Below are positions 25,729 to 37,446 of a DNA stretch of 64,000 nucleotides, piece by piece. Source of the DNA: Acinetobacter calcoaceticus (GTDB taxonomy: Bacteria; Pseudomonadota; Gammaproteobacteria; Pseudomonadales; Moraxellaceae); the NCBI RefSeq assembly GCF_900520355.1, contig NZ_LS999521.1, positions 372,001 through 436,000 of the forward strand, in the 5' to 3' direction. The notes beneath the pieces were generated by a model, which had not been told where the DNA came from, searched no databases, and was given only the letters and a program-made list of their open reading frames with translations. The translations under genes were made by a program, and so were the position numbers. The number at the start of each line of letters is the position of its first letter. Position 1 is the first letter of the stretch.

Positions 25729-27162
25729 ATGCAATCATTAAATTATCGGAATAATGATGCATCGCAACATGGAAGTTCTGCACCTTTGAAACGAGCAATG
25801 AGTACTCGACATTTGGTGATGATCTCCCTTGGCGGTGCCATAGGAACAGGTCTTTTTTTAGGGTCGGGTGATGTAATTTCCCAAGCTGGCCCGATTGGCG
25901 CAATTATTTCTTATTTTTTAGGCGGTTTAATTGCTTATACCGTGATGTTATGTCTCGGTGAACTTGCAGTTCATGTACCCGAATCGGGTTCTTTTGGCGA
26001 ATATGCCCGCCGTTATATCGGTCCCGGTACGGGCTATATGATTACTTGGCTGTACTGGTTAACTTGGACTGCCACTTTGGGAACTGAGTTTACGGCCGCG
26101 GCTTTATTGGTTCGTGAATGGTTTCCAACTACTTCAGTTTGGGCGTGGACTTTGTGTTTTGGTGCGTTAGTTTTTTTCCTGAATGTTAGTTCAACGCGAT
26201 TGTTTGCCGAGTCAGAATTTTGGTTGGCACTGGTCAAAGTTATTACAATTATCTGTTTTATTGGTTTGGGCTTGTTGGCAATTTTTGGTTTTATTCCTTT
26301 CCACGGACATGAGACAGCACCATTATTTAGTAATTTGACGGCAGAAGGTTGGTTCCCTCACGGTTTATTTCCAATTTTTGCAACTATGCTGATCGTTAAT
26401 TTCGCATTTTCGGGTACTGAGTTAATCGGCGTGGCGGCTGGTGAAACTGAAAATCCTGAAAAGACTGTTCCAAAGGCGATTAATGCAGCCATTTGGCGTC
26501 TATTAATTTTCTTTGTTGGCACAATTGTTGTGATTACTTCGCTATTGCCATTCGAGCTTGCCGGGTTGAATGCAAATGAAGTGAGTAATAGCCCCTTTGT
26601 GACTGTTTTTAATTACATTGGTATCCCTTATGCAGAAGACATTATTCGCTTTGTAATCATTACGGCTTTACTCTCAGCTGCCAATTCTGGTTTATTTGCT
26701 GCTTCACGTATGATGTGGTCACTTTCAGTAAAAAACCAATTACCAAAAATATTTTCAAAGCTTACTCCTTCAGGAACGCCAATCGTTGCTCTTATTGTGA
26801 CGATGTTTGGTGCAATACCTGGATTGCTTTCAGAGCAGTTTGCCCCTGAGACGATCTTTAAAAATTTATTAGGTGTTGCAGCATTTACTATGGTGGTTGT
26901 GTGGATTGCAATTTGTGTATCTCAATTCAATTTCCGTAGACAGTGGTATAAATCTGGTAAAACAGCAAAAGATTTACGTTTCGCTGCCCCTTTATTTCCT
27001 TTGACTCCAATTGTGGGTGGTCTGTTCTGTGCTATTACGTGTATCAGTATGGTGGCTGATCCTTCGATGCACGTCGGCTTTATCTGTTGTATTATTTTTA
27101 TTCTTCTATGTTATGCCAGCTACTTCATTTTTTATCACAAGAAAGATGTGGTACAGAGCTAA
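25729..27162 (+). CDS. Amino acid permease, APC superfamily
   Basis: A 477-residue, 12-helix secondary transporter. The family signature is strong: ISLGGAIGTGLFLGSGDVISQAGP (unwound helix 1) near residue 33, GELAVHVPESGSFGEYARRYIGP near 82, and FAFSGTELIGVAAGETENPEKTVPKAI near 225. These place it in the amino acid transporter family with AroP, GabP and LysP. The exact substrate is not readable; its position upstream of the arginine/glutamate catabolic genes makes arginine, ornithine or glutamate plausible. No clear ribosome site precedes ATG 25729; a second in-frame ATG at 25798 would still keep the whole transporter core. Confidence 0.9.
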   Translation: MQSLNYRNNDASQHGSSAPLKRAMSTRHLVMISLGGAIGTGLFLGSGDVISQAGPIGAIISYFLGGLIAYTVMLCLGELAVHVPESGSFGEYARRYIGPGTGYMITWLYWLTWTATLGTEFTAAALLVREWFPTTSVWAWTLCFGALVFFLNVSSTRLFAESEFWLALVKVITIICFIGLGLLAIFGFIPFHGHETAPLFSNLTAEGWFPHGLFPIFATMLIVNFAFSGTELIGVAAGETENPEKTVPKAINAAIWRLLIFFVGTIVVITSLLPFELAGLNANEVSNSPFVTVFNYIGIPYAEDIIRFVIITALLSAANSGLFAASRMMWSLSVKNQLPKIFSKLTPSGTPIVALIVTMFGAIPGLLSEQFAPETIFKNLLGVAAFTMVVVWIAICVSQFNFRRQWYKSGKTAKDLRFAAPLFPLTPIVGGLFCAITCISMVADPSMHVGFICCIIFILLCYASYFIFYHKKDVVQS

Positions 27163-27190
27163 TCCGTATATGTCTTCTCAAGCGTAGTCT

Positions 27191-27214
27191 AAAGGTCCCA
27201 TTTGGGACCTTTTT
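27191..27214 (+). terminator. Terminator after the permease
   Basis: AAAGGTCCCA, two-base loop, TGGGACCTTT with more T. Shows the permease is not read through into gdhA. Confidence 0.9.
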
Positions 27215-28192
27215 TATGGTTTGTAGGAAATTAAAAACGGGTGAATTATATATTTTTTAAAAAAATGTTTTTTTGTTTTTAATCATGGAAACAAATGTTG
27301 TTTTGTAAATTTACCATTTGTCAGTTTTTTATTAATATTTATTTATTATAAATATTTGATTAAGTCTATGTTTAGTCTTGTTATTTAATTAATAGGTATT
27401 TTTAGTTTTTTAAAGTGGATGGGTAGGGTCGTTATAATATGGGTTTATTGTGGAGAATAGTTAGTTTTTTGGTGATTTTTTAAAAAATTAAATTCATTAA
27501 GTCTTTGTTATTTAATATATAAATTTTTTACATTTTTTAAATTTATGAGTTTTTAATTTCTATAATTTTTTTTTATTAGAGTTAAGGGTTTTTTAATATT
27601 TGTTGTTTTTTTATTATAAAAAATAATGCGATTTGATTATTTTTTCTTTGCTTATTTATTTTAAAATGTTCTAAATGAGCGTGCTCTATGCTATATTTAT
27701 TGGAAGATTTTATATCTATGCTACGGCTTAATTTTAAGCCGTATGTGTAGAAATAATTAATCTGTAGGATTATTGAACAAAGTTTATTTTTAAAAAGACT
27801 AATGGAGGGATCTATCGATTAGTCAAAAATAATTTTATGGACTCATGGTTTTTGTGAATCATGGTTCTTTTTAACTCCCAAACGGTTATGTCACTTCTTT
27901 TGTATTCATATTTCAGCCGGCTGGTTTTAGTGGGTTGTGATGAGTTTTTGCTTTTATAAAGCTTTCTTTATAAAAGCAATTTAGACAAAAGAAAACTTGT
28001 AAAAGATATCGATATATAAAAGTAGATCGTACTTTTAGTATCAACAAATGGAATTTAAAAAGTCTGATGCTTTAGAAGGGCAAAAGATTTGGTAAATAAA
28101 CTAAGGCATTGTTATTGCAAAGTTTTAGTTGCTAAATAATAAAGATTTCAGATTTATCAAATCTGAATCTATGAAGGTATATAGGAAAAAAG
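27215..28192 (+). promoter_or_regulatory. Long AT-rich leader of gdhA-ast with several inverted repeats
   Basis: Nearly 1 kb without a supported gene. The first 450 bases are extremely AT-rich. After that come five inverted repeats: 27722-27743 (TACGGCTTA/TAAGCCGTA), 27797-27824 (GACTAAT/ATTAGTC), 27948-27979 (perfect 14-bp arms), 28018-28036 (AAAAGTA/TACTTTT) and 28147-28167 (TTCAGATTT/AAATCTGAA, ending 25 bases before the gdhA start). None has a + strand T-run, so they are more likely operators, leader structures or parts of a small RNA than terminators. Confidence 0.55.
27948..27979. promoter_or_regulatory. Perfect 14-bp inverted repeat upstream of gdhA
   Basis: TTGCTTTTATAAAG, spacer CTTT, CTTTATAAAAGCAA. 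Perfect arms, no T-run after it. Candidate regulator binding site or RNA hairpin about 215 bases before gdhA. Confidence 0.6.
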
Positions 28193-29467
28193 ATGGCAGA
28201 TCTTTCATACGTAAATGAAAACAGCGATGCTTGGCAAACTTACTTGGCACAAATTGACCGTGTTGCTCCATATTTAGGTCACTTGGAAGAGTTTATCGAC
28301 ACTTTAAAACGTCCAAAACGTGCGCTTATTGTAGATGTGCCAATTGTAATGGACGACGGTTCTATCCAGCACTTTGAAGGTTACCGTGTACAACACAACT
28401 TGTCTCGTGGCCCTGGTAAAGGCGGTGTTCGTTACCATCCAAATGTTGATTTGAATGAAGTGATGGCGTTGTCTGCATGGATGACAATTAAAACTGCTGT
28501 TTTGAACTTGCCATTTGGTGGTGCAAAAGGTGGTATCCGTGTTGATCCGCGTAAATTATCAAATCGTGAATTAGAGCGTTTGACTCGTCGTTATACGACT
28601 GAAATCGGTCACATTATTGGGCCTCAAAAAGATATCCCTGCTCCAGACGTTGGTACAAATGCCAATATTATGGGCTGGATGATGGATACTTATTCTACGA
28701 GCCAAGGCTACACAGTAACAGGTGTTGTAACTGGTAAACCAGTTCACCTAGGTGGTTCTTTAGGTCGTGTAAAAGCGACTGGTCGTGGTGTATTTGTTAC
28801 AGGCCGTGAAGTAGCTGCAAAAATCAATTTACCAATTGAAGGCGCGAAAATTGCTATTCAAGGTTTTGGTAACGTAGGTAGTGAAGCTGCTTTCTTGTTT
28901 GTTGAATCGAAAGCGAAAGTTACACACGTTCAAGACCATACAGGCACTATTTTCAATGCTGACGGTATTGATCTTGAAGCGTTACGTGATCACGTAAATG
29001 CAAATCAAGGTGGTGTTGGCGGCTTCGCTGGTGCGCAATCAATTGCTGATGAAGATTTCTGGACAGCAGAAGTTGACATTATTGTTCCTGCTGCATTGGA
29101 AGGTCAAATCACTGTTGAACGTGCTCAAAAACTTAAAGCTAAGTTGATTTTAGAAGGCGCAAACGGCCCGACTTATCCTAAAGCTGAAGATGTGTTAGTT
29201 GAGCGTGGCATTGTTGTAGTACCTGACGTTGTATGTAACGCCGGCGGTGTAACTGTAAGTTACTTCGAATGGGTTCAAGACATGGCGAGCTACTTCTGGA
29301 CCGAAGAAGAAATCAATGAGCGTTTAGACAAATTGATGGTTCAAGCTATGGATGACGTTTGGAACGCAGCGAATAGCAATGCTTGTACTTTACGTACAGC
29401 AGCTTACATCTTGGCATGTGAGCGTATTTTAAAAGCTCGTAAAGAGCGCGGTATTTTCCCAGGCTAA
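28193..29467 (+). CDS. gdhA: Glutamate dehydrogenase
   Basis: Interconverts L-glutamate and 2-oxoglutarate plus ammonia. The 424-residue protein is the small hexameric type: [11 protein letters not shown] at 74-84, [13 protein letters not shown] with catalytic Lys112, and the nucleotide-binding [13 protein letters not shown] near 223. By length and motifs it resembles the catabolic, NAD-preferring kind, but coenzyme use cannot be fixed by eye. It lies 136 bases before astC in the same direction, so glutamate made by the succinyltransferase pathway can be deaminated by a co-regulated enzyme. AGGA six bases before the ATG. Confidence 0.95.
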   Translation: MADLSYVNENSDAWQTYLAQIDRVAPYLGHLEEFIDTLKRPKRALIVDVPIVMDDGSIQHFEGYRVQHNLSRGPGKGGVRYHPNVDLNEVMALSAWMTIKTAVLNLPFGGAKGGIRVDPRKLSNRELERLTRRYTTEIGHIIGPQKDIPAPDVGTNANIMGWMMDTYSTSQGYTVTGVVTGKPVHLGGSLGRVKATGRGVFVTGREVAAKINLPIEGAKIAIQGFGNVGSEAAFLFVESKAKVTHVQDHTGTIFNADGIDLEALRDHVNANQGGVGGFAGAQSIADEDFWTAEVDIIVPAALEGQITVERAQKLKAKLILEGANGPTYPKAEDVLVERGIVVVPDVVCNAGGVTVSYFEWVQDMASYFWTEEEINERLDKLMVQAMDDVWNAANSNACTLRTAAYILACERILKARKERGIFPG

Positions 29468-29603
29468 TCTGCGGAAATTACTTTTAGAAAAAGTGATCTG
29501 AGCAAATATAAAGGATGTTATAGGGTCTATTTGTTCAGCCGCTTTTTCTGAATTATTAAAATTCAAGTGATATCGAATATATTAAATAAATACTGAGGTA
29601 AGC

Positions 29604-30818
29604 ATGGAACAGCCAATTTCTGTAACTCGAAGCAACTTTAACGACTGGATGGTTCCAGTTTTTGCACCGGCAAATTTCATTCCTGTACGTGGCGAAGGTT
29701 CTCGTATATGGGATCAAGAAAATAAAGAATATATTGATTTTGCAGGCGGGATTGCAGTAAACGCATTAGGTCATGCGCATCCAGTGGCAGTAAATGCTTT
29801 AACAGAACAAGCAACAAAACTTTGGCATGTGGGCAATGGTTATACCAATGAACCTGTTTTACGCCTTGCAAAACAACTCACCGAAAATACGTTTGCAGAC
29901 AAAGTTTTTTTCTGTAACTCAGGTGCAGAAGCTAACGAAGCGGCACTAAAACTTGCACGTAAAGTGGGTCTAGACAGCGGTGTTGCTGGTAAAAGTGGCA
30001 TCGTGGCATTTAAAAATGCTTTCCACGGTCGTACCTTATTTACTGTTTCAGCAGGTGGTCAGCCTAAATATTCACAAGACTTTGCGCCGCTTCCAAACGG
30101 AATTAACCATGTTGCCTTTAATGATTTAGAAGCAGCAAAAGCGGTAATTAATGAGCAAACATGTGCAGTTATTGTTGAGCCAATACAAGGTGAAGGCGGC
30201 GTTATTCCTGCTGACATCGAATTTTTAAAAGGCTTACGCGCACTATGTGATGAGTTTGGTGCCTTACTTATTTTTGATGAAGTACAAACTGGTGTCGGCC
30301 GTACAGGTGCACTTTATGCCTATATGAACACTGGGGTTATTCCAGATGTGTTAACAACTGCAAAAGCATTAGGCGGTGGTTTCCCAGTCGGTGCAATGTT
30401 AACAACTGATAAATTTGCCCCGCATTTTTCAGTTGGTACGCACGGTACGACTTATGGTGGTAACCCGTTAGCAAGCGCAGTTGCAGGTGCAGTATTTGAA
30501 TTTATTAATACACCTGAAGTGCTTGAAGGCGTAAAGCATCGTTATCAATATTTCCTTAACGCACTTAATACTTTAAATGCTGAACATCAGATTTTTGAAG
30601 AAATTCGTGGTCAAGGTTTGCTCATTGGTTGCGTATTAAAAGCTGAGTATGCAGGAAAAGCGAAAGATATTACGACTTGGGCGGGTGAGGAAGGATTACT
30701 TGCTTTAATTGCAGGTCCAGATGTTGTTCGTTTTACTCCGTCTCTCATTATTCCTGAACAAGATATTGATGAAGGGATTGCTCGTTTAAAAAGAGCATTG
30801 GCAAAGTTGGCTAAATAA
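29604..30818 (+). CDS. astC: AstC, succinylornithine transaminase
   Basis: Third enzyme of the arginine succinyltransferase pathway: N2-succinylornithine plus 2-oxoglutarate gives succinylglutamate semialdehyde and glutamate. A 404-residue class III PLP aminotransferase with [18 protein letters not shown] near residue 98, the cofactor-contacting Asp in [14 protein letters not shown] near 223 and the Schiff-base Lys in [15 protein letters not shown] near 252. Such enzymes often also accept acetylornithine, so an ArgD role is possible. First gene of astCADBE; a weak hairpin (29477-29497) lies in the gap after gdhA. Confidence 0.94.
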   Translation: MEQPISVTRSNFNDWMVPVFAPANFIPVRGEGSRIWDQENKEYIDFAGGIAVNALGHAHPVAVNALTEQATKLWHVGNGYTNEPVLRLAKQLTENTFADKVFFCNSGAEANEAALKLARKVGLDSGVAGKSGIVAFKNAFHGRTLFTVSAGGQPKYSQDFAPLPNGINHVAFNDLEAAKAVINEQTCAVIVEPIQGEGGVIPADIEFLKGLRALCDEFGALLIFDEVQTGVGRTGALYAYMNTGVIPDVLTTAKALGGGFPVGAMLTTDKFAPHFSVGTHGTTYGGNPLASAVAGAVFEFINTPEVLEGVKHRYQYFLNALNTLNAEHQIFEEIRGQGLLIGCVLKAEYAGKAKDITTWAGEEGLLALIAGPDVVRFTPSLIIPEQDIDEGIARLKRALAKLAK

Positions 30819-30836
30819 AAAAAAGGAAAGCTAGCC

Positions 30837-33337
<2,501 letters not shown>

Positions 33338-33354
33338 ACACTAGGGAAAGAAAA

Positions 33355-34698
33355 ATGAAAGGATATGAAGTAAATTTCGATGGTTTAGTGGGACCAACAC
33401 ATCACTACGCGGGCTTGTCGTTTGGTAATGAAGCATCGACAAAAAACCGTAATAATGCCTCTAATCCAAAATTAGCAGCTAAACAAGGCTTGCTAAAGAT
33501 GAAAGCCTTAGCTGATTTGGGTATGAAGCAGGGTGTACTTGCTCCGCATGAGCGTCCTCATGTTCCAATGTTACGCCGTTTGGGTTTTACAGGAGATGAC
33601 ATTAGTGTTGTTGCTCAAGCAATGCGTCATTCACCTGAACTCTTATCATCGTTAAGTTCTGCTTCGCCAATGTGGACTGCAAATGCAGCAACAGTTTCAC
33701 CTTCGGCAGATAGCCAAGATGAACGGGTACATTTTACCGCAGCGAACTTAAATAATAAGTTTCACCGTTCGATTGAAGCGGAAACAACAAGCCAAGTTTT
33801 ACAAGCAATCTTTAAAAATGAACGCCATTTTGTACACCATGAAGCATTGCCACAAGTGGCTTTGTTTGGTGATGAAGGTGCAGCAAATCACAATCGTTTA
33901 GGTGGTGATTATGCTAAGCGTGGGGTTCAAGTTTTTGTTTACGGTCAACAACATTTAAATAATGGGTTGCCGGGACCAAAACGTTATCCTGCTCGTCAGA
34001 CACGTGAAGCAAGCGAAGCAATTGCGCGTTTGCATCGTTTAGATGATGCACATACAGTTTTTGTTCAACAAAATCCGGATGTGATTGATCAAGGCGTTTT
34101 TCATAACGATGTTATTGCGGTCAGCAACCAACAGGTTTTATTCCATCATCAACATGCCTTTTTAAATCAAGATCAGGCTTTTGCTGAAATTCGTCAAAAA
34201 ATGGCAAGCATCGGTGAAGACTTTATCTCGATTGAAGTTCCTGAAAATCGCCTTACCGTTGACGATGCAGTAGCAACATATTTATTTAATAGCCAGATTT
34301 TGACACGTCCAGATGGTGGAATGACCATTGTTGTGCCAGAAGAGTCGCGCCAGAATAAGGCAGTGTGGGGTTATTTGAACGATATGGTTCAGATGGGTAC
34401 ACCAATTGATGCTATTCAGGTTTATGACTTACGTGAAAGTATGCGTAATGGTGGTGGACCAGCATGTTTACGTTTACGCGTGGCTTTAAATGAAACCGAG
34501 TTAAATGCTGTAAATCCAAAAGTATTAATGAGTGATCAATTGTTTGGCACACTCAATCAATGGGTAGATAAACATTATCGTGATCGTTTAGCTCAAGAAG
34601 ATTTAGCTGATCCGCATTTATTGATGGAAAGCCGTATGGCACTCGATGAGCTGACCAAAATTTTAGGTTTGGGTTCGGTTTATCCTTTCCAAAAATAA
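33355..34698 (+). CDS. astB: AstB, N-succinylarginine dihydrolase
   Basis: Second step of the pathway: hydrolyses succinylarginine to succinylornithine, two ammonia and carbon dioxide. The 447-residue amidinotransferase-fold enzyme begins [18 protein letters not shown], a firm AstB signature, and carries [14 protein letters not shown] near 171, a [23 protein letters not shown] stretch near 229 and the catalytic Cys in [15 protein letters not shown] near 362. Seventeen bases after astD, with GGGAAAG before the ATG. Confidence 0.96.
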   Translation: MKGYEVNFDGLVGPTHHYAGLSFGNEASTKNRNNASNPKLAAKQGLLKMKALADLGMKQGVLAPHERPHVPMLRRLGFTGDDISVVAQAMRHSPELLSSLSSASPMWTANAATVSPSADSQDERVHFTAANLNNKFHRSIEAETTSQVLQAIFKNERHFVHHEALPQVALFGDEGAANHNRLGGDYAKRGVQVFVYGQQHLNNGLPGPKRYPARQTREASEAIARLHRLDDAHTVFVQQNPDVIDQGVFHNDVIAVSNQQVLFHHQHAFLNQDQAFAEIRQKMASIGEDFISIEVPENRLTVDDAVATYLFNSQILTRPDGGMTIVVPEESRQNKAVWGYLNDMVQMGTPIDAIQVYDLRESMRNGGGPACLRLRVALNETELNAVNPKVLMSDQLFGTLNQWVDKHYRDRLAQEDLADPHLLMESRMALDELTKILGLGSVYPFQK

Positions 34699-34710
34699 TG
34701 AGGAGGTGAC

Positions 34711-35685
34711 ATGCAAGACTTTCTAGCATTAACCTTACAAGGTGAGCAGCCAGCAACACGTGAAGGAAAACAAGATAATTTTTCTTGGCGTTGGTTGGGT
34801 GAGGGAATTCTTGAATGTACCCCACATGCACAGTACGACAAAGCCGTTGTACTGTCAGCTGGGGTACATGGTAATGAAACAGCACCAATTGAATTGTTGT
34901 CTCATCTTTGCACAGATTTATTTGCCGGACGCTTAAACCTTGCTGTAAGGTTGCTGTTTGTACTGGGTAATCCCTATGCAATGCGTCAAGGTAAGCGTTA
35001 TGTGCATGACGATGTGAACCGGATGTTTTGTGGTGGATATAAAACTCTGCCAGAGACTGAAGAATCAAAGCGAGCTGAGGTTTTAGAGCAAGTTGTCACG
35101 ACTTTCTTTCAAGAAATTTCGAGCCAAGCAAAACGTTATCATTATGATTTGCACACAGCCATTCGAGCATCTTTATTGCCGACGTTTGCTTTGTTTCCCT
35201 ATCAAACGCATGCTTATGATGTTGATTTGACGGCAAGTCTAGAAGCGGCCGATTTAGATGCTTTGGTTTATCACAATGCGGTAGGCAAAACGTTTACACA
35301 TTTTACCAGTGAGAATTTTAAAGCAGCCAGTGCAACTTTAGAGTTGGGTAAAGCTTTGCCATTTGGACAAAATGACTTGAGTCAGTTTGCCGCAATTGAT
35401 CAAGTTATTCGTCATGTCGTTTCTGAGCAGGCTTTGCCGACACGCAATAAAGTGAAAATTCGAGTGTTTAAAGTATCGGACTCTTTAATTAAAAAAGATG
35501 AAGATTTTCTGATGAACTTATCAGCTGAAGCTCCAAATTTTTCGACTTTTACAAAAGGTGAAATCATTGCGACACAACCTTCTGGTAATTATGTAGTAGA
35601 GCAAGATCAGGTCTGGATTTTATTTCCAAATCCAAATGTGAAACTTGGTTTGCGTGCAGGTTTGGTTTTAACTGAAATGCGCTGA
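34711..35685 (+). CDS. astE: AstE, succinylglutamate desuccinylase
   Basis: Last step: cleaves succinylglutamate to succinate and glutamate. The 324-residue zinc-dependent enzyme of the AstE/aspartoacylase family has [15 protein letters not shown] near 50 (zinc His and Glu), [20 protein letters not shown] near 87 and the second zinc His in [19 protein letters not shown] near 147. GAGGAGGTG lies just before the ATG. End of the operon, with a strong terminator at 35706. Confidence 0.95.
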   Translation: MQDFLALTLQGEQPATREGKQDNFSWRWLGEGILECTPHAQYDKAVVLSAGVHGNETAPIELLSHLCTDLFAGRLNLAVRLLFVLGNPYAMRQGKRYVHDDVNRMFCGGYKTLPETEESKRAEVLEQVVTTFFQEISSQAKRYHYDLHTAIRASLLPTFALFPYQTHAYDVDLTASLEAADLDALVYHNAVGKTFTHFTSENFKAASATLELGKALPFGQNDLSQFAAIDQVIRHVVSEQALPTRNKVKIRVFKVSDSLIKKDEDFLMNLSAEAPNFSTFTKGEIIATQPSGNYVVEQDQVWILFPNPNVKLGLRAGLVLTEMR

Positions 35686-35705
35686 ATGGTTGATTTCAAA
35701 TAAAT

Positions 35706-35732
35706 AAAAAGGGCGATTAATCGCCCTTTTTT
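35706..35732. terminator. Terminator after astE
   Basis: AAAAAGGGCGATTAATCGCCCTTTTTT written as AAAAAGGGCGATT then AATCGCCCTTTTTT: palindromic stem plus T-run, between convergent astE and the LEA-like gene; works on both strands. Confidence 0.92.
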
Positions 35733-35744
35733 GTGCATCACTTA

Positions 35745-36506
35745 TTAGTTAGTACCGAAAAGACCTTTAATCCAAGATTTCTTTTCTGCTTTTTGTGTAG
35801 ACGCCTGCGCATCTGCATTTACACTTGCATTAATTCCAACAGGGGCAACGTTAACACCAACATTTACGCCAGTATTAGCATTGATTGCATGCGCTGGTTG
35901 AGCAGCATTTAACTGTGCTTGAGCATCTGCTTTAGTGTCTGCAACAAATTCTTTTTGCTCAGCTTGATTTTGAGCTACGCGAGTTTTTACAGCATCTACA
36001 TGCGCTTGAGCATCAGCTTGTTTTTCAGCAGTAAATTCTTTTTTGTCAGCTTGTTTTTCAGCAAACTTAGTTTTTACAGCATCAACACTTGCTTTTGTAT
36101 CTGCTTTAGCTTCAACTGCTAGGTTTTTAGTACCCGTTGCAGCTTTAGTTGCTAAGTTTTTAGTACCTGTTGCAGTTTTAGTTGCAAAGTTTTTAGTACC
36201 CACTGCAGCTTCAGTTGCTAGGTTTTTAGTACCCGTTGCAGCTTTAGAAGAAAGTTCAGTCACTTTACCAGTTGTTTTTTTAGTTGCTTTAACCGTAGTG
36301 TCAGCAGCGACATGACCAGCATGTTTTGCCGTTTTACCTACAGTATGTGCAGTATTTTTGACTGTGTTGGCTACGCCACTAACAAGACCACCTGGTTGTA
36401 CATTGACTTGGGCAGAAGCATCTGCATTAACGCCCGCACTTTGTGCAAAAATAGAGGCAGAAGCAAGAACACTTGCAGTAACGATAGCTGTTTTCATCAT
36501 TTTCAT
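35745..36506 (-). CDS. Secreted Ala/Lys-rich repeat protein, LEA-like
   Basis: A 253-residue protein with a signal peptide (MKMMKTAIVTASVLASASIFAQ). Mature residues are almost all Ala, Lys, Thr, Val, Glu, Asp and Gln, with no Cys. Residues about 87-130 hold four 11-residue repeats of the type ATGTKNLATKA, followed by two 29-residue repeats (VDAVKTKFAEKQADKKEFTAEK... and VDAVKTRVAQNQAEQKEFVADT...). Eleven-residue Lys/Ala repeats recall group 3 LEA proteins and apolipoprotein-like amphipathic helices. This suggests stress protection or membrane association in the periplasm, an inference only. ATG 36506 follows AAGGATATCGCA, so the longer frame is rejected. Confidence 0.75.
   Translation of the reverse strand: MKMMKTAIVTASVLASASIFAQSAGVNADASAQVNVQPGGLVSGVANTVKNTAHTVGKTAKHAGHVAADTTVKATKKTTGKVTELSSKAATGTKNLATEAAVGTKNFATKTATGTKNLATKAATGTKNLAVEAKADTKASVDAVKTKFAEKQADKKEFTAEKQADAQAHVDAVKTRVAQNQAEQKEFVADTKADAQAQLNAAQPAHAINANTGVNVGVNVAPVGINASVNADAQASTQKAEKKSWIKGLFGTN
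36117..36248. repeat. Four tandem 33-bp coding repeats
   Basis: Units start at 36117, 36150, 36183 and 36216. They share the core GTTTTTAGTACC and GCAG on the + strand, and encode 11 residues each on the minus strand. Units 1 and 4 are identical but for the last base. In-frame repeat number may vary between strains. Confidence 0.9.
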
Positions 36507-37099
36507 TGCGATATCCTTCAAAGAATATACCTTTTTAGTGAGGTATTTCATAAACGCTAGGGCATCATAGCCAACACTTACAAGCTTGGGAATTGTCTTC
36601 ATCAAAATGTTACAACAGTGTTACGTTGAGTAAACACACTAGGGATAAATTGTGAAGATTAATAAAAATTAATAATAAAGTGAAAAAGAATGTTTATTTG
36701 TTAGTTATTCTAATTAAATTGGCCTAATTTTATCTTTTTATTTTTTAAAAAATTAAAGTTCAAATTTTCTTGAAGTTACTCTTCTTTTCATCAGGTACTG
36801 ATATCTGTAATTGTGATTTGAGTCTCATTATTTATTAGTAGGGGACGGCATAGTTATTGCTTATTATAAGAATAAGATGCTTTTTAGCACTTTTTTGAAC
36901 CGCCTTCTGTCAGAAATATAAATGTACAGGGCAGAACAACATTTTTGCTTATTCGGTTGTGGATATTTCTACTTCTCTTGTGGGTATATATTTCATTCAT
37001 TAGATTTTTCACATGAAATATATTTTAAGAAATGTCTCTTTGTTTCGAATAATCAAAAATAAAAATAGATGTCTATAAACAAAAGAACAGAGATCTTAA
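36507..37099. other. 593-bp intergenic region
   Basis: Lies between the divergent LEA-like gene and the small membrane protein. AT-rich, with no gene, strong hairpin or recognisable RNA seen on either strand. It should hold both promoters. Confidence 0.4.
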
Positions 37100-37411
37100 A
37101 TGATGAAAATTATTGCTTCCTTTCTTGTATTGGTCGGCTTGGTCGCCGTTGTTCTCTATTTTAAGCCCACAAGTGGTGCATCTGATGTGTTCAATTCGGT
37201 TTTACATGAATCGAATTCAGCACAACCAGATACATCGTCTTTTCTTTCTAAACTTAAGGAGCCTACTCAACCTAAAAATTTATCTCAACATTCAACTCAT
37301 CCTCAAGTGGTATCGGTTGATACCGTTCCTTTTTACGACACAAAAAGTGATCTTTCGATTCAACCGATTGATCCAGAAAAAGATCCAGCAAATGAAATAA
37401 AAGCGAAATAA
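37100..37411 (+). CDS. Small membrane-anchored protein upstream of the subtilase
   Basis: A 103-residue protein with one N-terminal membrane helix or uncleaved signal (MMKIIASFLVLVGLVAVVLYF) and a polar, Ser/Pro-rich, probably unstructured tail facing the periplasm. No family recognised. ATGATG at 37100 follows AGAGATC. It ends 35 bases before the S8 protease gene in the same direction with no terminator between, so the two look like an operon and the small protein may help or restrain the protease; this is inference. Confidence 0.7.
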   Translation: MMKIIASFLVLVGLVAVVLYFKPTSGASDVFNSVLHESNSAQPDTSSFLSKLKEPTQPKNLSQHSTHPQVVSVDTVPFYDTKSDLSIQPIDPEKDPANEIKAK

Positions 37412-37446
37412 GCAAATTGTTAGTTGAAAAACTACGGAGAAAAATA

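Noticed and set aside
27675..27731. Short open frame of 18 codons in the gdhA leader
   Set aside because: No ribosome site, very short, and in AT-rich sequence where such frames arise by chance.
34553..35068. Long open frame of about 170 codons antisense to astB and astE
   Set aside because: Covers two strongly supported sense genes, has no ribosome site or family motifs, and its composition is that of a complement of coding sequence.
36117..36248. Regular 33-bp repeats that at first look like a CRISPR array
   Set aside because: Units are directly joined with no spacers and are in frame with a coding sequence; they encode 11-residue protein repeats.
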